Below, in pieces: positions 43,707-53,976 of a stretch of 64,000 nucleotides of DNA. This DNA is from Burkholderia pseudomultivorans (GTDB taxonomy: Bacteria; Pseudomonadota; Gammaproteobacteria; Burkholderiales; Burkholderiaceae), in NCBI RefSeq assembly GCF_902499075.1, contig NZ_CABVPP010000001.1, positions 248,001 to 312,000 of the forward strand, given 5' to 3'. A model generated the notes under the pieces. That model was not told where the DNA came from. It ran no database searches and saw nothing but the letters and a program-made list of their open reading frames with translations. Position numbers and translations under genes: made by a program. The stretch's first letter is position 1. Every line of letters begins with the position of its first letter.

Positions 43707-45260
43707 TCACGCCGCGCGCATTGGCTGCGCAAGCAACCGGTATGCGACCACCGCAACCCCGAGCGCCAGCACGCCGCTCACGACGAGCGTATCGCCGAAA
43801 CCGCGCGCGAACGCCGTCGGCGCGGCCTGCGCGAGCGCGCCGGCGGCCGATGCCGGCACGCGCCCGAGCGCCTGCGCGAGATCGCCGGCCAGCAGGCTCG
43901 ACATGAATCGTGCATCGACGCTGCCGCGCAGCGCGGACCCGGCCTCCAGCAGGCGGTCGAGCTGCGCATGCGTGCGAGCCGCCAGCACCGCGCCGAGCAC
44001 GCCGACAGCCGTCACGATCGCCGAGAAGCGCGTCGTCGTGCTGATCCCCGACGCCATCCCCGTGCGGTTCGGCGGCACGCACGCCATGATCGCCTTCTGC
44101 GTGTCGCCGTTCATGATGCCCGCGCCGCAGCCGGTCACGAACATGCCGAGGGCGACCCATCGATACTCGCCGCTCGCCGTCAGCGCCGCGGTCGCGAGAT
44201 TGCCCGCGCCGATCAGCGCAAGCCCGCCGGCCAGCACGCCGCCGGACGATACGCGCGCCCCCAGCGCCGCGCCGAGCGACGGTCCCGCGATCATCGCGAA
44301 CGCGAACGGCAGCATCCCGAGTCCTGCGTCGATCGCCGACATCCCGAACGCGTTCTGCAGGTACAGCGGCAGGAACGTCATCATCACCTGCGCGCAGGCC
44401 GCATAGCCGAACATCGCGAGCACCGCGCCGACGAAGCGCGGCTCGCGGAACAGCGCGAGATCGATCATCGGCCGCGCCTGCCAGCGTTCCGCGCCGACGA
44501 AGGCCGCGAACAGCACGGCGGCGAGCGCGAGCCGGCCGAGCGTCGCCGCCGACAGCCAGCCGTGCGACGGCGCGCCGATCAGCGCCGCGATCGCGCCGGC
44601 GAGCGCCGCGCCGAACAGCAGGCTGCCGGCAAAGTCCACGCGCTTCGCGTGCGGATCGCGCGACTCGTCGATCGCGACACGCGCACCGGCCGCCAGCAGC
44701 GCGCAGACCGGCAGATTCAGCAGGAACACCCAGCGCCAGCCGATCCACTGCGTGATCGCACCGCCAACGAGCGGCGCGACGGCCGTCGCGATACCCATGC
44801 ACATGCCCCACACCGCCCATGCGCGCGCGCGTTCGCGACCGTCCGGGAAACGGTTCGCGATCACCGCGAGCGCGGCCGTCAGCAGCAGCGCGGCGCCCGC
44901 GCCCTTCGTCGCGCGCGCGGCGATCAGCCAGCCGGCCGAGGGCGCGATGCCGCAGCCGAGCGACGCGATCGCGAACAGCGCAAGGCCGATGCCGAGCATC
45001 CGCTTGCGGCCGAAGCGGTCGGCAAGGCCGCCGGCCGGCAGCAGGCACGCGGCGAACGCCGTCATGTAGGCGCTGACGACCCATTCGATGTCGGCGAAGC
45101 TCGCATGAAAGCTGCGCGCGATGCTCGGCAACGACACCGCGACGACGTTCGTGTCGAGCACGATCAGCGAGCAGGTGGCCGACGCGACGGCAAGCGTCGC
45201 GGCGGCCGGCATGCGGGGGCCCGCGCGCGTCGTGGCTGGCGCCGGTGAAGAAAGGGACAT
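43707..45260 (-). CDS. DHA2-family MFS exporter (EmrB/QacA type)
   Basis: A 517-residue protein with about 14 hydrophobic segments. VLDTNVVAVSLPSIARSFH is the DHA2 helix-1 motif and GGLADRFGRKRMLGIGLALF the helix 2-3 loop. IGWRWVFLLNLPVCALL is motif C-like and typical of drug:H+ antiporters. It exports hydrophobic or cationic compounds. GGAG precedes the ATG. It diverges from a LysR regulator 100 bp away, which likely controls it. Confidence 0.9.
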   Translation of the reverse strand: MSLSSPAPATTRAGPRMPAAATLAVASATCSLIVLDTNVVAVSLPSIARSFHASFADIEWVVSAYMTAFAACLLPAGGLADRFGRKRMLGIGLALFAIASLGCGIAPSAGWLIAARATKGAGAALLLTAALAVIANRFPDGRERARAWAVWGMCMGIATAVAPLVGGAITQWIGWRWVFLLNLPVCALLAAGARVAIDESRDPHAKRVDFAGSLLFGAALAGAIAALIGAPSHGWLSAATLGRLALAAVLFAAFVGAERWQARPMIDLALFREPRFVGAVLAMFGYAACAQVMMTFLPLYLQNAFGMSAIDAGLGMLPFAFAMIAGPSLGAALGARVSSGGVLAGGLALIGAGNLATAALTASGEYRWVALGMFVTGCGAGIMNGDTQKAIMACVPPNRTGMASGISTTTRFSAIVTAVGVLGAVLAARTHAQLDRLLEAGSALRGSVDARFMSSLLAGDLAQALGRVPASAAGALAQAAPTAFARGFGDTLVVSGVLALGVAVVAYRLLAQPMRAA

Positions 45261-45360
45261 CGACGACTCCGGGACAGGATGGACGAGCCGTATGCTAGGC
45301 TTGCCCGGTATTGCCTGTCATTGACACTCCCACGCTGTTTTATTGACGAATCCTGCAATC

Positions 45361-46239
45361 ATGGACCGGCTCGAATTCCGTCACGTCCGCGCGTTCCTGA
45401 GCGTCGCGCAGCATCTGCACTTCGCTCGCGCGGCCGAGGCGCTCGACATGGCGCCGCCCGCACTCACGCGACAGATCCAGGAAGCCGAGCGCCTGCTCGG
45501 CGTGCGGCTGTTTCACCGGTCGCGGCGCGCGGTCACGCTGAGCGCGGCGGGCGAGGCCTACCTCGGCGAGGCGAGCGCCGCGTTCGAGCATCTGCGGCGC
45601 GGCCGCGAGCTCGCGGCGCTGGCCGAGCGCGGCGAGCTCGGCCGCATCGAGATCGGCTATGTGTCGTCCGCCGTCTATTCGGGCACCTTGCAGCGCACGG
45701 TCGGCGCGTTTCGCGCCGCGCATCCGCGCATCGAACTGGCCCTGCGCGAAGTGCCGATGGACGACGTCGCGCGGCAGCTCGACGCCGGCCGGCTCGATCT
45801 CGCGTATGTGCGGCCGCCGTTGGCGCTGCCGGGCGGCCTGCGGATCGTCACGCTGCAGCGCGACGTATTCGTCGCGGCGGTGCCGGCCGATTCGCGTTAC
45901 GCGTCGATGGCGACCGTGCGCGCCGCCGACCTCGCCGATGCGCGCTTCGCGGTGCCGGAGCAGGAGCTGGGCACGCTCGAAGTCGCGCGCCGCGGCCGCT
46001 TCGCGCCGGTGATCGCCGCGCGGCCGGGCGGCTTGCTCGCGGTGCTCGCCTGCGTGTCCGTGAACGGCTGGGTCGCGGTGATTCCCGATGCGCTCGCCGA
46101 CTGCGTGTCGCTGCCGGGCGTCGTCTACCGGCCGATCGCGGGCAAGCCGATCATGTCGGAACTCGCGCTCGCGCATCGGCGGTTCGAAAAAGCGCCGGCA
46201 GTGCGCGCTTTCCTGAAGACGGTCGTGCCGGCCGCGTAA
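45361..46239 (+). CDS. LysR-family regulator divergent from the DHA2 exporter
   Basis: A 292-residue LysR-type regulator of the CatM/BenM-like subgroup. Winged helix: FRHVRAFLSVAQHLHFARAA, then DMAPPALTRQIQEAERLLGV. The effector domain starts GRIEIGYVSSAVYSG. The ATG at 45361 is preferred; a TTG 18 bp earlier is in frame. Its 100-bp divergence from the exporter suggests control of efflux by a small aromatic or organic ligand. Confidence 0.9.
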   Translation: MDRLEFRHVRAFLSVAQHLHFARAAEALDMAPPALTRQIQEAERLLGVRLFHRSRRAVTLSAAGEAYLGEASAAFEHLRRGRELAALAERGELGRIEIGYVSSAVYSGTLQRTVGAFRAAHPRIELALREVPMDDVARQLDAGRLDLAYVRPPLALPGGLRIVTLQRDVFVAAVPADSRYASMATVRAADLADARFAVPEQELGTLEVARRGRFAPVIAARPGGLLAVLACVSVNGWVAVIPDALADCVSLPGVVYRPIAGKPIMSELALAHRRFEKAPAVRAFLKTVVPAA

Positions 46240-46499
46240 TCCGCGTCGGCTATGCACGGGCCGATGACGAACGCGCGTGACCGCCGCCAATATCACCGGC
46301 GCCCGTCGCGCCGTCGCGGCACATTCCACGCGAACTTCGCGCTGCCGGCCCGCGTGTGTGCATGCAAGCCTCGGCCGCCACGCACCCGCTCCGCCCGAAT
46401 ATGCATTTCACGATTCGATGTTTGCCGGCGGGAAACCGATTCCGTAAGCTGCCCGGCAGCCGCGCCACGAACGCGCGGATCATCGAGGACACGCCGCCG

Positions 46500-47447
46500 A
46501 TGCATCACGCCCCTTCCGTCGCCCGCCGCCGCACGCTGCTGCGTCTCGCGGCACTCGCCGCCGCGCCGCTCGCCGGTCGCGCGCTGCCCGCCCGCGCTGC
46601 GGCGCAGGATCTGTCGAACGTCACGCTGGTGCTCGGCGACCAGGCCGGCGGCCTGCGCGCACTCGCGGAGGCCGCGCGCGTGCTCGACGGCGCGCCGTAC
46701 CGGTTCCGCTGGGCGAATTTCCAGGGCGCCGCGCCGCTGTTCGAAGCGCAGCGCGCGGGCGCGATCGATCTCGCACCGGCCGGCGACCTGCCGGTGCTGA
46801 CCGCCGCGCTCGGCGATCCGGCGCTGCGCATCGTCGCGACCCGCGTCGGCTCGCCGGCGTCGCTCGGCATCGTCGTGCAGCCCGACTCGCCGGTCCGCAC
46901 GGTCGCCGACCTGAAGGGACGCGCCGTCGTCGTATCGTCGGCGCGCGGCAGCATCTCCCAGTACCAGTTGTACGGCGCGCTGCGCGAACACGGCCTCGCG
47001 CCCGCCGACGTCGACGTGCGCTTCGTGCTGCCCGTCGATGCGTTCGCCGCATTCGAGGCCGGCCAGATCGCGATCTGGGCGACCTTCGATCCGTACTACG
47101 GGCATGTGGTGCGACGCGGCGCGCGCGTCGTGCGCGACGGCAGCGGCATCAACTCCGGACTCGCGTTTCTCACGTCGCCGGTCGACACGCTGAACGATCG
47201 TGCGAAACGCGCGGCGCTCGCCGACGTGCTCGCGCGGCTCACGCGCGCCGGTCAATGGGCGCTGACGCATCCGGCCGACTACGCGAGCGTCTATGCATCG
47301 CTGACGCGCCTGCCGCCCGATGCGGCCGCCGACATCGACGTGCTGCAACGCGTCGCGGATCGCGCGGCGGCGGATGCGATCCTGCCGAAGCGGGTCGACG
47401 TCGCGTCGATCGCGATCCGGAACCTGGGCGCGCCCCAGGCGGGCTAG
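46500..47447 (+). CDS. sulfonate-type ABC transporter substrate-binding protein (stand-alone)
   Basis: A 315-residue periplasmic binding protein of the SsuA/NMT1 family. It has a Tat-like signal (ARRRTLLRLAALAAAPLAG) and the mature fold with FEAGQIAIWATFDPYYGHVV, the family's ligand-proximal region. GAGGA precedes the ATG by ten bases. There is no permease or ATPase directly beside it, so it may share the transporter encoded 1.6 kb downstream. The ligand is probably a sulfonate or nitrile-like compound. The 260 bp upstream contain no clear gene. Confidence 0.85.
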   Translation: MHHAPSVARRRTLLRLAALAAAPLAGRALPARAAAQDLSNVTLVLGDQAGGLRALAEAARVLDGAPYRFRWANFQGAAPLFEAQRAGAIDLAPAGDLPVLTAALGDPALRIVATRVGSPASLGIVVQPDSPVRTVADLKGRAVVVSSARGSISQYQLYGALREHGLAPADVDVRFVLPVDAFAAFEAGQIAIWATFDPYYGHVVRRGARVVRDGSGINSGLAFLTSPVDTLNDRAKRAALADVLARLTRAGQWALTHPADYASVYASLTRLPPDAAADIDVLQRVADRAAADAILPKRVDVASIAIRNLGAPQAG

Positions 47448-47487
47448 GAGCGGAAACGGACGGTTCGGGTTCGCAAGATCGAATTCG

Positions 47488-47880
47488 TCATACCGAAGGC
47501 GGCGCGCGGCGCGGCCGCGTCATGTCGAGATCCGGCACGTCGTCGCCGAACGTCGACGCAACCAGCGTGCGCATCGCGGCGACCAGCAGCGTCGGGCCCG
47601 ACTGGTTGAATGTGCAGCGCTCGCCCGCGGCCGGCACCGCGCGATGCAGCACGGCGCGCCACGGGCCGCGCGCGCCGTCGCGCTCGAACGCGGCAAACGG
47701 CAGCCGCTCGACGATCGGGCCGCCGTCGGCCCAAGACGACGACGGCGCGAACGGCACCGCCACGCCGCCCGGCTCGCCAACCACCGTGCACCCCGACGCA
47801 TCGACGCGCGGCGCGGCGCGATCTTCGGCCATCGCCACCCAGTAATCCAGCGCCGCGCCTGTCAGGTCCTCGACTTGCAT
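47488..47880 (-). CDS. DUF2591-like protein, 130 aa
   Basis: A 130-residue protein beginning [20 protein letters not shown] recognise this as the start of DUF2591 proteins, which are common in phages and scattered in Burkholderia chromosomes. It ends with an Arg/Pro-rich tail. GGAGG precedes the ATG. It sits on the minus strand between two plus-strand sulfonate-binding protein genes and is probably unrelated to transport. The function is unknown. Confidence 0.7.
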   Translation of the reverse strand: MQVEDLTGAALDYWVAMAEDRAAPRVDASGCTVVGEPGGVAVPFAPSSSWADGGPIVERLPFAAFERDGARGPWRAVLHRAVPAAGERCTFNQSGPTLLVAAMRTLVASTFGDDVPDLDMTRPRRAPPSV

Positions 47881-48069
47881 GCCCGCCTCCGCTTCGTGTC
47901 CGGCGGCGACACGCGCATCGCGTTTCCCCGCCACCGTCTTTGATCCCCCGCGCCAACGCGATAAGCATAGTTCAAATCGTTGCTTGTCCGCGCCCGGAGC
48001 GTCATCGAGAATGACCCGACGGGCTCGCGCCCGGTTTCGTTCCCCTAACGTTTCCACTCCGATCGATCC

Positions 48070-49137
48070 ATGCTTCCACTGCGTCTGCTGCGATCGCTGC
48101 TGATCGCCTCCGTCTTCGCGCTGCCGGCCGCCGCCGCGCACGCGGACAAGCCCGCCACCATCCGCATCGGCGTCGCGCAGCAAGGCGCCGGCGATCCGCC
48201 GACCTTCGGCGGATCGTCCGCGGCGACCGTGCAATTGCAGCAGCTCGTCGAAAAGGAATTCGCGGCCGACGGCATCAAGGTGCAGTGGCTGTTCTTCAAG
48301 GGCGCCGGGCCGGCCGTCAACGAAGCGATCGCCAACAAGGCGCTCGACTTCGCGTACCAGGGCGACCTGCCCGCCGTGCTCGCGCGCGCCAACGGGCTCA
48401 AGACGCATCTGCTGCTCGCCACCAGCGTGCGCTCGGGCGTCAAGATCGCGGTGCCGCCGGATTCCGACATCAAGTCGATCAAGGACCTGAAGGGCCGTCG
48501 CGTATCGATCTTCCGCGGCACGAACCTGCAGCTCGTCGCCGACAACGCACTTGCGAAGAACGGGCTCGATGAACGCGACCTGCGCGTGACCAACCTCGAC
48601 ACCGCGAGCGCGCTGGCCGCGCTCGCGTCGAAAGGCATCGACGCGTCGGTGAACGACTACCAGCTGTACAAGCTGCGCGACGCGGGGCTCGCGAAGATCA
48701 TCTACGAATCGCAGAACGACGGCCCGCAGTTCACGCGCCAGACCCACCTGCTCGTGCTCGACGACTTCGAGCGCGCGCATCCGGACATCGTGCAGCGCGT
48801 GGTCGACGCGGTCGTCAAAGGCGCGCGCTGGTCGTCCGACGAAGCGAACCGCGACGCGCTGTTCAGGCTGTGGGCGAAGAGCGGCGTGCCGGTGTCGTCG
48901 TGGCAGGCCGACTATGCGAACCAGCGCCTGAAGGACCGCCTGTCGCCGCTGATCGACCCGTTCCTGGTCGCGCGCTACAAGGCCGTCGCACAGGATGCGC
49001 TGCGACTGAAGCTGATCCGCCAGCCCGTCGACGTCGACGGCTGGTTCGAGCCGAAGTATCTCGACAATGCACTGCGTGCGCAGAAGCTCGAACAGTACTG
49101 GCCGCGCTACGACGCGTCCGGCAAGCCGCTGTCCTGA
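48070..49137 (+). CDS. sulfonate/nitrate-type ABC transporter substrate-binding protein
   Basis: A 355-residue periplasmic protein. Sec signal: [20 protein letters not shown], with AAAHA cleavage. The mature SsuA-like fold has [20 protein letters not shown] and [20 protein letters not shown]. It delivers its ligand to the permeases encoded next; the first permease starts 15 bp after its stop. It is the first gene of the operon SBP-permease-permease-ATPase-TauD. No clear RBS is visible. The taurine/sulfonate assignment rests on the linked TauD-type dioxygenase. Confidence 0.9.
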   Translation: MLPLRLLRSLLIASVFALPAAAAHADKPATIRIGVAQQGAGDPPTFGGSSAATVQLQQLVEKEFAADGIKVQWLFFKGAGPAVNEAIANKALDFAYQGDLPAVLARANGLKTHLLLATSVRSGVKIAVPPDSDIKSIKDLKGRRVSIFRGTNLQLVADNALAKNGLDERDLRVTNLDTASALAALASKGIDASVNDYQLYKLRDAGLAKIIYESQNDGPQFTRQTHLLVLDDFERAHPDIVQRVVDAVVKGARWSSDEANRDALFRLWAKSGVPVSSWQADYANQRLKDRLSPLIDPFLVARYKAVAQDALRLKLIRQPVDVDGWFEPKYLDNALRAQKLEQYWPRYDASGKPLS

Positions 49138-49151
49138 ACCGGAATCCGCCG

Positions 49152-49994
49152 ATGAGCGACACCGCGATCCCGATCCCGTCGTCCGACCCGCATGCGCTCG
49201 GCGCGTCGCCGCGCCGTCGTACAACCGTGAAGCGGCTGGCGTGGCTGCTCGCGCCGTGGGCGCTGCCGGCGCTGCTGTTCACGCTATGGAGCGTAGGCAG
49301 CGCGCGCGGCTGGATCGCGCCGCAGATCCTGCCGCCGCCCGAGCAGGTCTATCAGGCGCTCGCCGAACTCGCGGCGAGCGGCGATCTGCTGCGCCATACG
49401 CTGATCAGCCTGCAGCGCGTGCTGGTCGGGTTCGCGGCCGGCACGCTGCTCGGTTTCGCGATCGGCGCGGCGCTCGGCCTGTCGCGCACGTTCGAAGCGT
49501 ACGTGCTGCCGAGCTTCAATGCGCTGGTGCAGATTCCGGTGCTCGGCTGGCTGCCGTTCCTGCTGCTGCTCGTCGGCGTCGGCGAGCCGCTGAAGTACCT
49601 GCTGATCGCGCATGCGGCGCTGGTGCCGGTCACGCTGAGCACGCTGCAAGGCTTTCGTCAGACGCCCGCCGCGCTCGACGAGGTTGCGCGCGGGTTCGGC
49701 TACACGCGCAGGCAGCGCATCGTCCACGTCGTGCTGCCGGCCGCCGTGCCGACGCTCGCGACCGGCGTGCGGCTCGCGTTCACGAAATCGTGGCTCGCGC
49801 TCGTCGTCGTCGAGCTCGTCGCGTCGTCGGAAGGGCTCGGCTACCTGATCGTGTACGGCCGGCAACTGTTCCAGCTCGATCTCGTGATGGCCGCCGTCGT
49901 CGTGGTCGGCGCGGTCGGCCTGCTGATCAACCGGCTGCTCGATGCGCTCGAAGCGCGCCTGCGTCGCGGCGTGCCGTCCGCGTTTCGCGGCTGA
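49152..49994 (+). CDS. ABC transporter permease (SsuC/TauC type), first of two
   Basis: A 280-residue inner-membrane permease with about six hydrophobic segments. The EAA loop for contact with the ATPase is [20 protein letters not shown]. The N-terminal [20 protein letters not shown] segment is typical of SsuC/TauC. It is operon-linked to the binding protein upstream and a second permease 33 bp downstream. Two permeases with one ATPase suggest a heterodimeric channel. Confidence 0.92.
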   Translation: MSDTAIPIPSSDPHALGASPRRRTTVKRLAWLLAPWALPALLFTLWSVGSARGWIAPQILPPPEQVYQALAELAASGDLLRHTLISLQRVLVGFAAGTLLGFAIGAALGLSRTFEAYVLPSFNALVQIPVLGWLPFLLLLVGVGEPLKYLLIAHAALVPVTLSTLQGFRQTPAALDEVARGFGYTRRQRIVHVVLPAAVPTLATGVRLAFTKSWLALVVVELVASSEGLGYLIVYGRQLFQLDLVMAAVVVVGAVGLLINRLLDALEARLRRGVPSAFRG

Positions 49995-50027
49995 CGCTGT
50001 GCGCCGCGCTTCCCGAGGAGTCCTGTC

Positions 50028-50852
50028 ATGCCGCATTCCGCCACGCCGATATCGCACGACGCGCAGCGTGCTACCGTCGTGACGCGACGCCGCCCTGCAC
50101 CCGACTGGCGCGGCCTCGTGCTGCCGCTGGCCGCGGTTGCGATCTGGTGGGCGATCGCTTCTGCGCACCTGATCAACAGCGGGCTGCTCGTCAGCCCCGC
50201 CGACGTGCTGCGCACCGCATGGACGCAGATCGCGAGCGGCGCGCTGGTCCGCGCGCTGTCGGCGTCGCTTGCGCGCGAAGCATGCGGCTTCGCGATCGGC
50301 GCGACGGGCGGGCTGCTGCTCGGCGCCGCGCTCGGGCTGTCGCGCATCGCGACGCGCATCGTCGGCCCGAGTTTCGACACCTTCAAGCAGATCTCGCTGT
50401 TCGCGTGGATCCCGCTGATCTCCGTGTGGTTCGGCCTCGGCGACGTCGCGAAGGTCGTGTTCCTGTCGCTCGCCGCGCTGCTGCCGGTCGCCGCGCATAC
50501 CTGCGACGGCATTCACGCGGTGCCGCGCGCGTACGTCGACGTCGCCCGCGCGCTGCGCTATTCGCGGCTTCAGCTCGTGCGCCACGTGATCCTGCCCGCC
50601 GCGCTGCCGTCGATCTTCACCGGACTGTATCTCGGCCTCATCTATTCGTGGCTCGCGACGCTTGGCGCCGAATACCTGCTCGTCGCGGGCAGCGGCATCG
50701 GCAACACGCTGATCGACGGCAGCGAGCAGTTCCGGATGGATCTCGTGCTGTTCGGGATCATCGTCGTCGGCGCGACCGGATGGGCGCTGAACGCGATCGC
50801 CCGCGCGATCGAGCGCAAGGTGCTCGCGCGGCGCGGCGACCTGAACGCCTGA
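50028..50852 (+). CDS. ABC transporter permease (SsuC/TauC type), second of two
   Basis: A 274-residue inner-membrane permease. EAA loop: DVARALRYSRLQLVRHVILP; FDTFKQISLFAWIPLISVWF is the conserved helix before it. GAGGAG precedes the ATG. It is homologous to but clearly different from the preceding permease, so the two probably form a heterodimer rather than alternatives. Confidence 0.92.
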   Translation: MPHSATPISHDAQRATVVTRRRPAPDWRGLVLPLAAVAIWWAIASAHLINSGLLVSPADVLRTAWTQIASGALVRALSASLAREACGFAIGATGGLLLGAALGLSRIATRIVGPSFDTFKQISLFAWIPLISVWFGLGDVAKVVFLSLAALLPVAAHTCDGIHAVPRAYVDVARALRYSRLQLVRHVILPAALPSIFTGLYLGLIYSWLATLGAEYLLVAGSGIGNTLIDGSEQFRMDLVLFGIIVVGATGWALNAIARAIERKVLARRGDLNA

Positions 50853-50891
50853 TCGTCCCTTTTCCCCGTGACTTGCTACGCCTGCTCCGCC

Positions 50892-51743
50892 ATGACGACC
50901 CTCGCCTCCGATTCGCTCGACATCCTCCACGTAAGCAAACGCTACGCGCAGCGCGGCGCGTCGCTCGCCGTGCTCGACGACGTGTCGCTGCACGTACGCG
51001 CCGGCGAATTCGTCACGATCGTCGGCGCGAGCGGCTGCGGCAAGTCGACGCTGCTGCGGCTGATCGCGGGGCTCGACACCGACTACGCGGGCGAGATCCG
51101 CGCGGGCGACGAGATCGTGCGCGACACGTCGCTGCAGCGCGGCATCGTGTTTCAGGACCATCGGCTGTTCCCGTGGCTGACCGTCGCGCAGAACATCGAG
51201 GCCGCGCTGCGCAACGCGCCGCTCGATGCGCCGCAGAAACGCCGCGCGGTTGCGGACCACATCGCGCTGGTCGGGCTGAACGGCTTCGAGCACGCATATC
51301 CGAACCAGTTGTCCGGCGGCATGGCGCAGCGCGTCGCGATTGCGCGCGGCCTCGTGAACCGTCCGCGCGTGCTGCTGCTCGACGAGCCGTTCGGCGCGCT
51401 CGACGCGCAGACGCGCACGCGCATGCAGAACGAACTGCTGCGCATCTGGGAACAGGAACGCATCACGATGATCCTCGTCACGCACGACGTCGACGAAGCC
51501 GTCTATCTCGGCGATCGCGTCGTCACGATGGCGCCGCGCCCCGGCCGCATCGAGCGCATCGTCGACGTCGCGCTGCCGCGCCCGCGCCGCCGCGATTCGC
51601 CGGCCTTCGCGCGGCTGCGCGACACGGTGCTCGCCGATTTCGACGATAGCGACGCACACGACGACGACCGGCCGGGCGGCACGCCCGCGCGGACCGATGC
51701 GTCGCACGCGCAGCGGATCGGCGCATGGCGGCTCGCATGGTAG
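50892..51743 (+). CDS. ABC transporter ATPase (SsuB/TauB type)
   Basis: A 283-residue ATP-binding subunit. Walker A is GASGCGKST (45-53). The Q-loop is GIVFQDHRLFPWL. The ABC signature is LSGGMAQRVAIARGL, and Walker B VLLLDEPFGALD, then the H-loop in ILVTHDVDEAVYLG. It energises import through the two preceding permeases. No strong RBS is visible, and a GTG 24 bp upstream is an alternative start. The C-terminal 40 residues beyond the usual end are Asp/Arg-rich. Confidence 0.93.
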   Translation: MTTLASDSLDILHVSKRYAQRGASLAVLDDVSLHVRAGEFVTIVGASGCGKSTLLRLIAGLDTDYAGEIRAGDEIVRDTSLQRGIVFQDHRLFPWLTVAQNIEAALRNAPLDAPQKRRAVADHIALVGLNGFEHAYPNQLSGGMAQRVAIARGLVNRPRVLLLDEPFGALDAQTRTRMQNELLRIWEQERITMILVTHDVDEAVYLGDRVVTMAPRPGRIERIVDVALPRPRRRDSPAFARLRDTVLADFDDSDAHDDDRPGGTPARTDASHAQRIGAWRLAW

Positions 51744-51891
51744 GCGCACACGCACGCGCCATTGCATCGCATTCCCGCGCATATCGATCGTTCTCGTCCG
51801 CACGCTAAGGTTGTGACGATTGATCGGTTCCGGTTCCGCGCGGTCCCTGCTTGAATGGAAGCCCGAACGCCCTCACCTCAGGAGACTCCCG

Positions 51892-52836
51892 ATGTCCGAA
51901 GTCCAGCACGCCGCTCACCCGTCATCGCATGCCGCGCCGCGTACGGCCGCCGCCCCGCTCCAGCTTCGCCAGGTCGCCGGCCGGATCGGCGCCGAAATCT
52001 CCGGCGTGCGGCTGTCGGCCACGCTCGACGATGCGACGTTCGACGCGATCCAGGCCGCGCTGCTGCGCCACAAGGTGCTGTTCTTCCGCGGCCAGCGCCA
52101 TCTCGACGACGCCGCGCAGGAAGCGTTCGCGCGCCGCTTCGGCGACACGGTCGCGCATCCGACCGTGCCGTCCGTCGACGGCAGCGCGCATCTGCTCGAA
52201 CTCGATTCCGCGCACGGCGCACGCGCCAACTCGTGGCATACCGACGTGACCTTCGTCGATGCGTACCCGAAGATCTCGATCCTGCGCGGCGTCGTGATCC
52301 CGCCGGTCGGCGGCGACACGGTGTGGGCCAACACGGCCGCCGCGTATGCGCATCTGCCCGACACGCTGCGCACGCTCGCCGATACGCTGTGGGCCGTCCA
52401 TACGAATGCGTACGACTACGCGTCGACCCACGTGCACGCCGACGAAACGCAGCTGAAGCGCTACCGCGAAGTGTTCACGTCGACCGTCTACGAGACCGAG
52501 CATCCGGTCGTGCGCGTGCATCCTGAAACGGGCGAGCGCACGCTCGTGCTCGGCCACTTCGTGCAGCGAATCAAGGGCCTGTCGACGCAGGACTCCGCGC
52601 ATCTGCTGCAGGTCTTCCACGAACACGTGACGCGCCTCGAGAACACCGTGCGCTGGAGCTGGCAGGAAGGCGACGTCGCGATCTGGGACAACCGCGCGAC
52701 CCAGCATTACGCGATCAACGACTACGGCGATGCGCGCCGCGTCGTGCGCCGCGCGACCGTTCACGGCGACGTGCCGGTCGGCATCGACGGCCGGCAAAGC
52801 GTGGTGCTGAAGGGGCCGGGCGCCACGCTGCAGTAA
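51892..52836 (+). CDS. TauD/TfdA-family Fe(II)/2-oxoglutarate dioxygenase
   Basis: A 314-residue dioxygenase. The metal facial triad is H116-x-D118 (NSWHTDVTF) and H272 (IWDNRATQHYA). The following Arg residues bind 2-oxoglutarate. The N-terminal GRIGAEISGVRL is the family opening. It hydroxylates a sulfonate (taurine-like) or sulfate ester next to sulfur, releasing sulfite or sulfate. CAGGAGA precedes the ATG. It follows the ABC ATPase and is closed by a hairpin 13 bp after the stop. TauD and alkylsulfatase (AtsK) cannot be told apart here. Confidence 0.92.
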   Translation: MSEVQHAAHPSSHAAPRTAAAPLQLRQVAGRIGAEISGVRLSATLDDATFDAIQAALLRHKVLFFRGQRHLDDAAQEAFARRFGDTVAHPTVPSVDGSAHLLELDSAHGARANSWHTDVTFVDAYPKISILRGVVIPPVGGDTVWANTAAAYAHLPDTLRTLADTLWAVHTNAYDYASTHVHADETQLKRYREVFTSTVYETEHPVVRVHPETGERTLVLGHFVQRIKGLSTQDSAHLLQVFHEHVTRLENTVRWSWQEGDVAIWDNRATQHYAINDYGDARRVVRRATVHGDVPVGIDGRQSVVLKGPGATLQ

Positions 52837-52849
52837 TGCGCGTCGCGCG

Positions 52850-52881
52850 GGCGGGAACGGCAGCGCGTCGCCGTTCCCGCC
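52850..52881 (+). terminator. 12-bp stem hairpin after the intact TauD-type gene
   Basis: Perfect arms GGCGGGAACGGC (52850-52861) and its complement (52870-52881) surround an eight-base loop. It separates the intact dioxygenase from the frameshifted copy downstream. Confidence 0.65.
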
Positions 52882-53012
52882 TGCACGGCGCAGCGGCCCG
52901 TCACCGTCGCCATGACCGGAAACCCGACCATGCATCCTCGCCCGCCAAACCGGCTCGCCAGCCCGTCGCGATGTCGGCCGTTCGTTCCGTTCACTTCCGC
53001 CAGGAGCGTCGC

Positions 53013-53962
53013 ATGAGCGCCCTACTCGAACCCGCCGGCCAGCCGGTCGACGTGATTCCGCTGTCCGCCCACATCGGCGCGGAGATTCGCGGCGTCGACC
53101 TGACCCAGCCGCTGACCACGCCGCAGATCGCCGCGATCCGCCACGCACTGCTGAAATGGCGCGTGATTTTCTTCCGCGAACAATTCCTCACGCACGAGCA
53201 GCACGTCGCGTTCTCCGCGCAGTTCGGCGAGCCGACGGTCGGCCACCCGGTGTTCGGGCATGTCGACGGACACCCTGCCGTCTATTCGATCGCGAAGCAC
53301 CGCAAGGCGACGCGCTTCGAAGGCGAGCCGGTGCGACGGCCGTGGACCGGCTGGCATACCGACGTCACCGCGGCCGTGAATCCGCCGTGGGCGTCGATCC
53401 TGCGCGGCGTGACGATTCCGCCGTACGGCGGCGACACGCAGTGGACCACAATCTCGTGCGCGCGTACGAGACGCTGTCGGCGCCGCTGCGCGGCTTCGTC
53501 GACGGCCTGCGCGGCATTCACCGCTTCACGCCGCCGGCCGGCGCCCGCGCGACCGGCGCCTTCGACGAAGCCGTCGAGCGGCGCCCGCTCGTGACCGAAC
53601 ACCCGCTCGTGCGCGTCCATCCGGAGACCGGCGAGCGCGCGCTGTACGTGAGCCCGAGTTTCCTGAAATCGATCGTCGGGCTGACGCCGCGCGAAAGCCA
53701 GGCGCTGCTCGAACTGCTGTGGGAACACGTGACGCGGCCGGAATTCACGATCCGCTTCAAGTGGGAACCGCGCAGCATCGCGTTCTGGGACAACCGCGCG
53801 ACCGCGCATCTCGCGCCCGTCGACATCTTCGATCTCGACTTCGATCGCCAGCTTTACCGCACCACGCTCGTCGGCGACGTGCCGGTCGGCCCGGACGGAC
53901 GACCGTCGGTCGCGCTCGAAGGCTCGCCGGTGGAAACCGCGGCGGCGGTCGCGCTCAACTGA
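53013..53962 (+). pseudogene. second TauD/TfdA-family dioxygenase, frameshifted
   Basis: From an ATG with AGGAG the frame reads MSALLEPAGQPVDVIPLSAH and includes the HxD motif GWHTDVTAAVN. It stays correct through PPYGGDTQWT and then goes wrong near 53444-53450 (ACCACAATC). The other frame continues RAYETLSAPLRGFVDGLRGI to the final His motif FWDNRATAHLA and a normal C-terminus at 53962. Two extra bases (AC) or one missing base explain it. The rejoined product would be about 315 residues with an intact triad. It is a recent mutation or a sequencing error; otherwise the enzyme is lost. Confidence 0.85.
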
Positions 53963-53976
53963 CGTGCGACGCGGGC

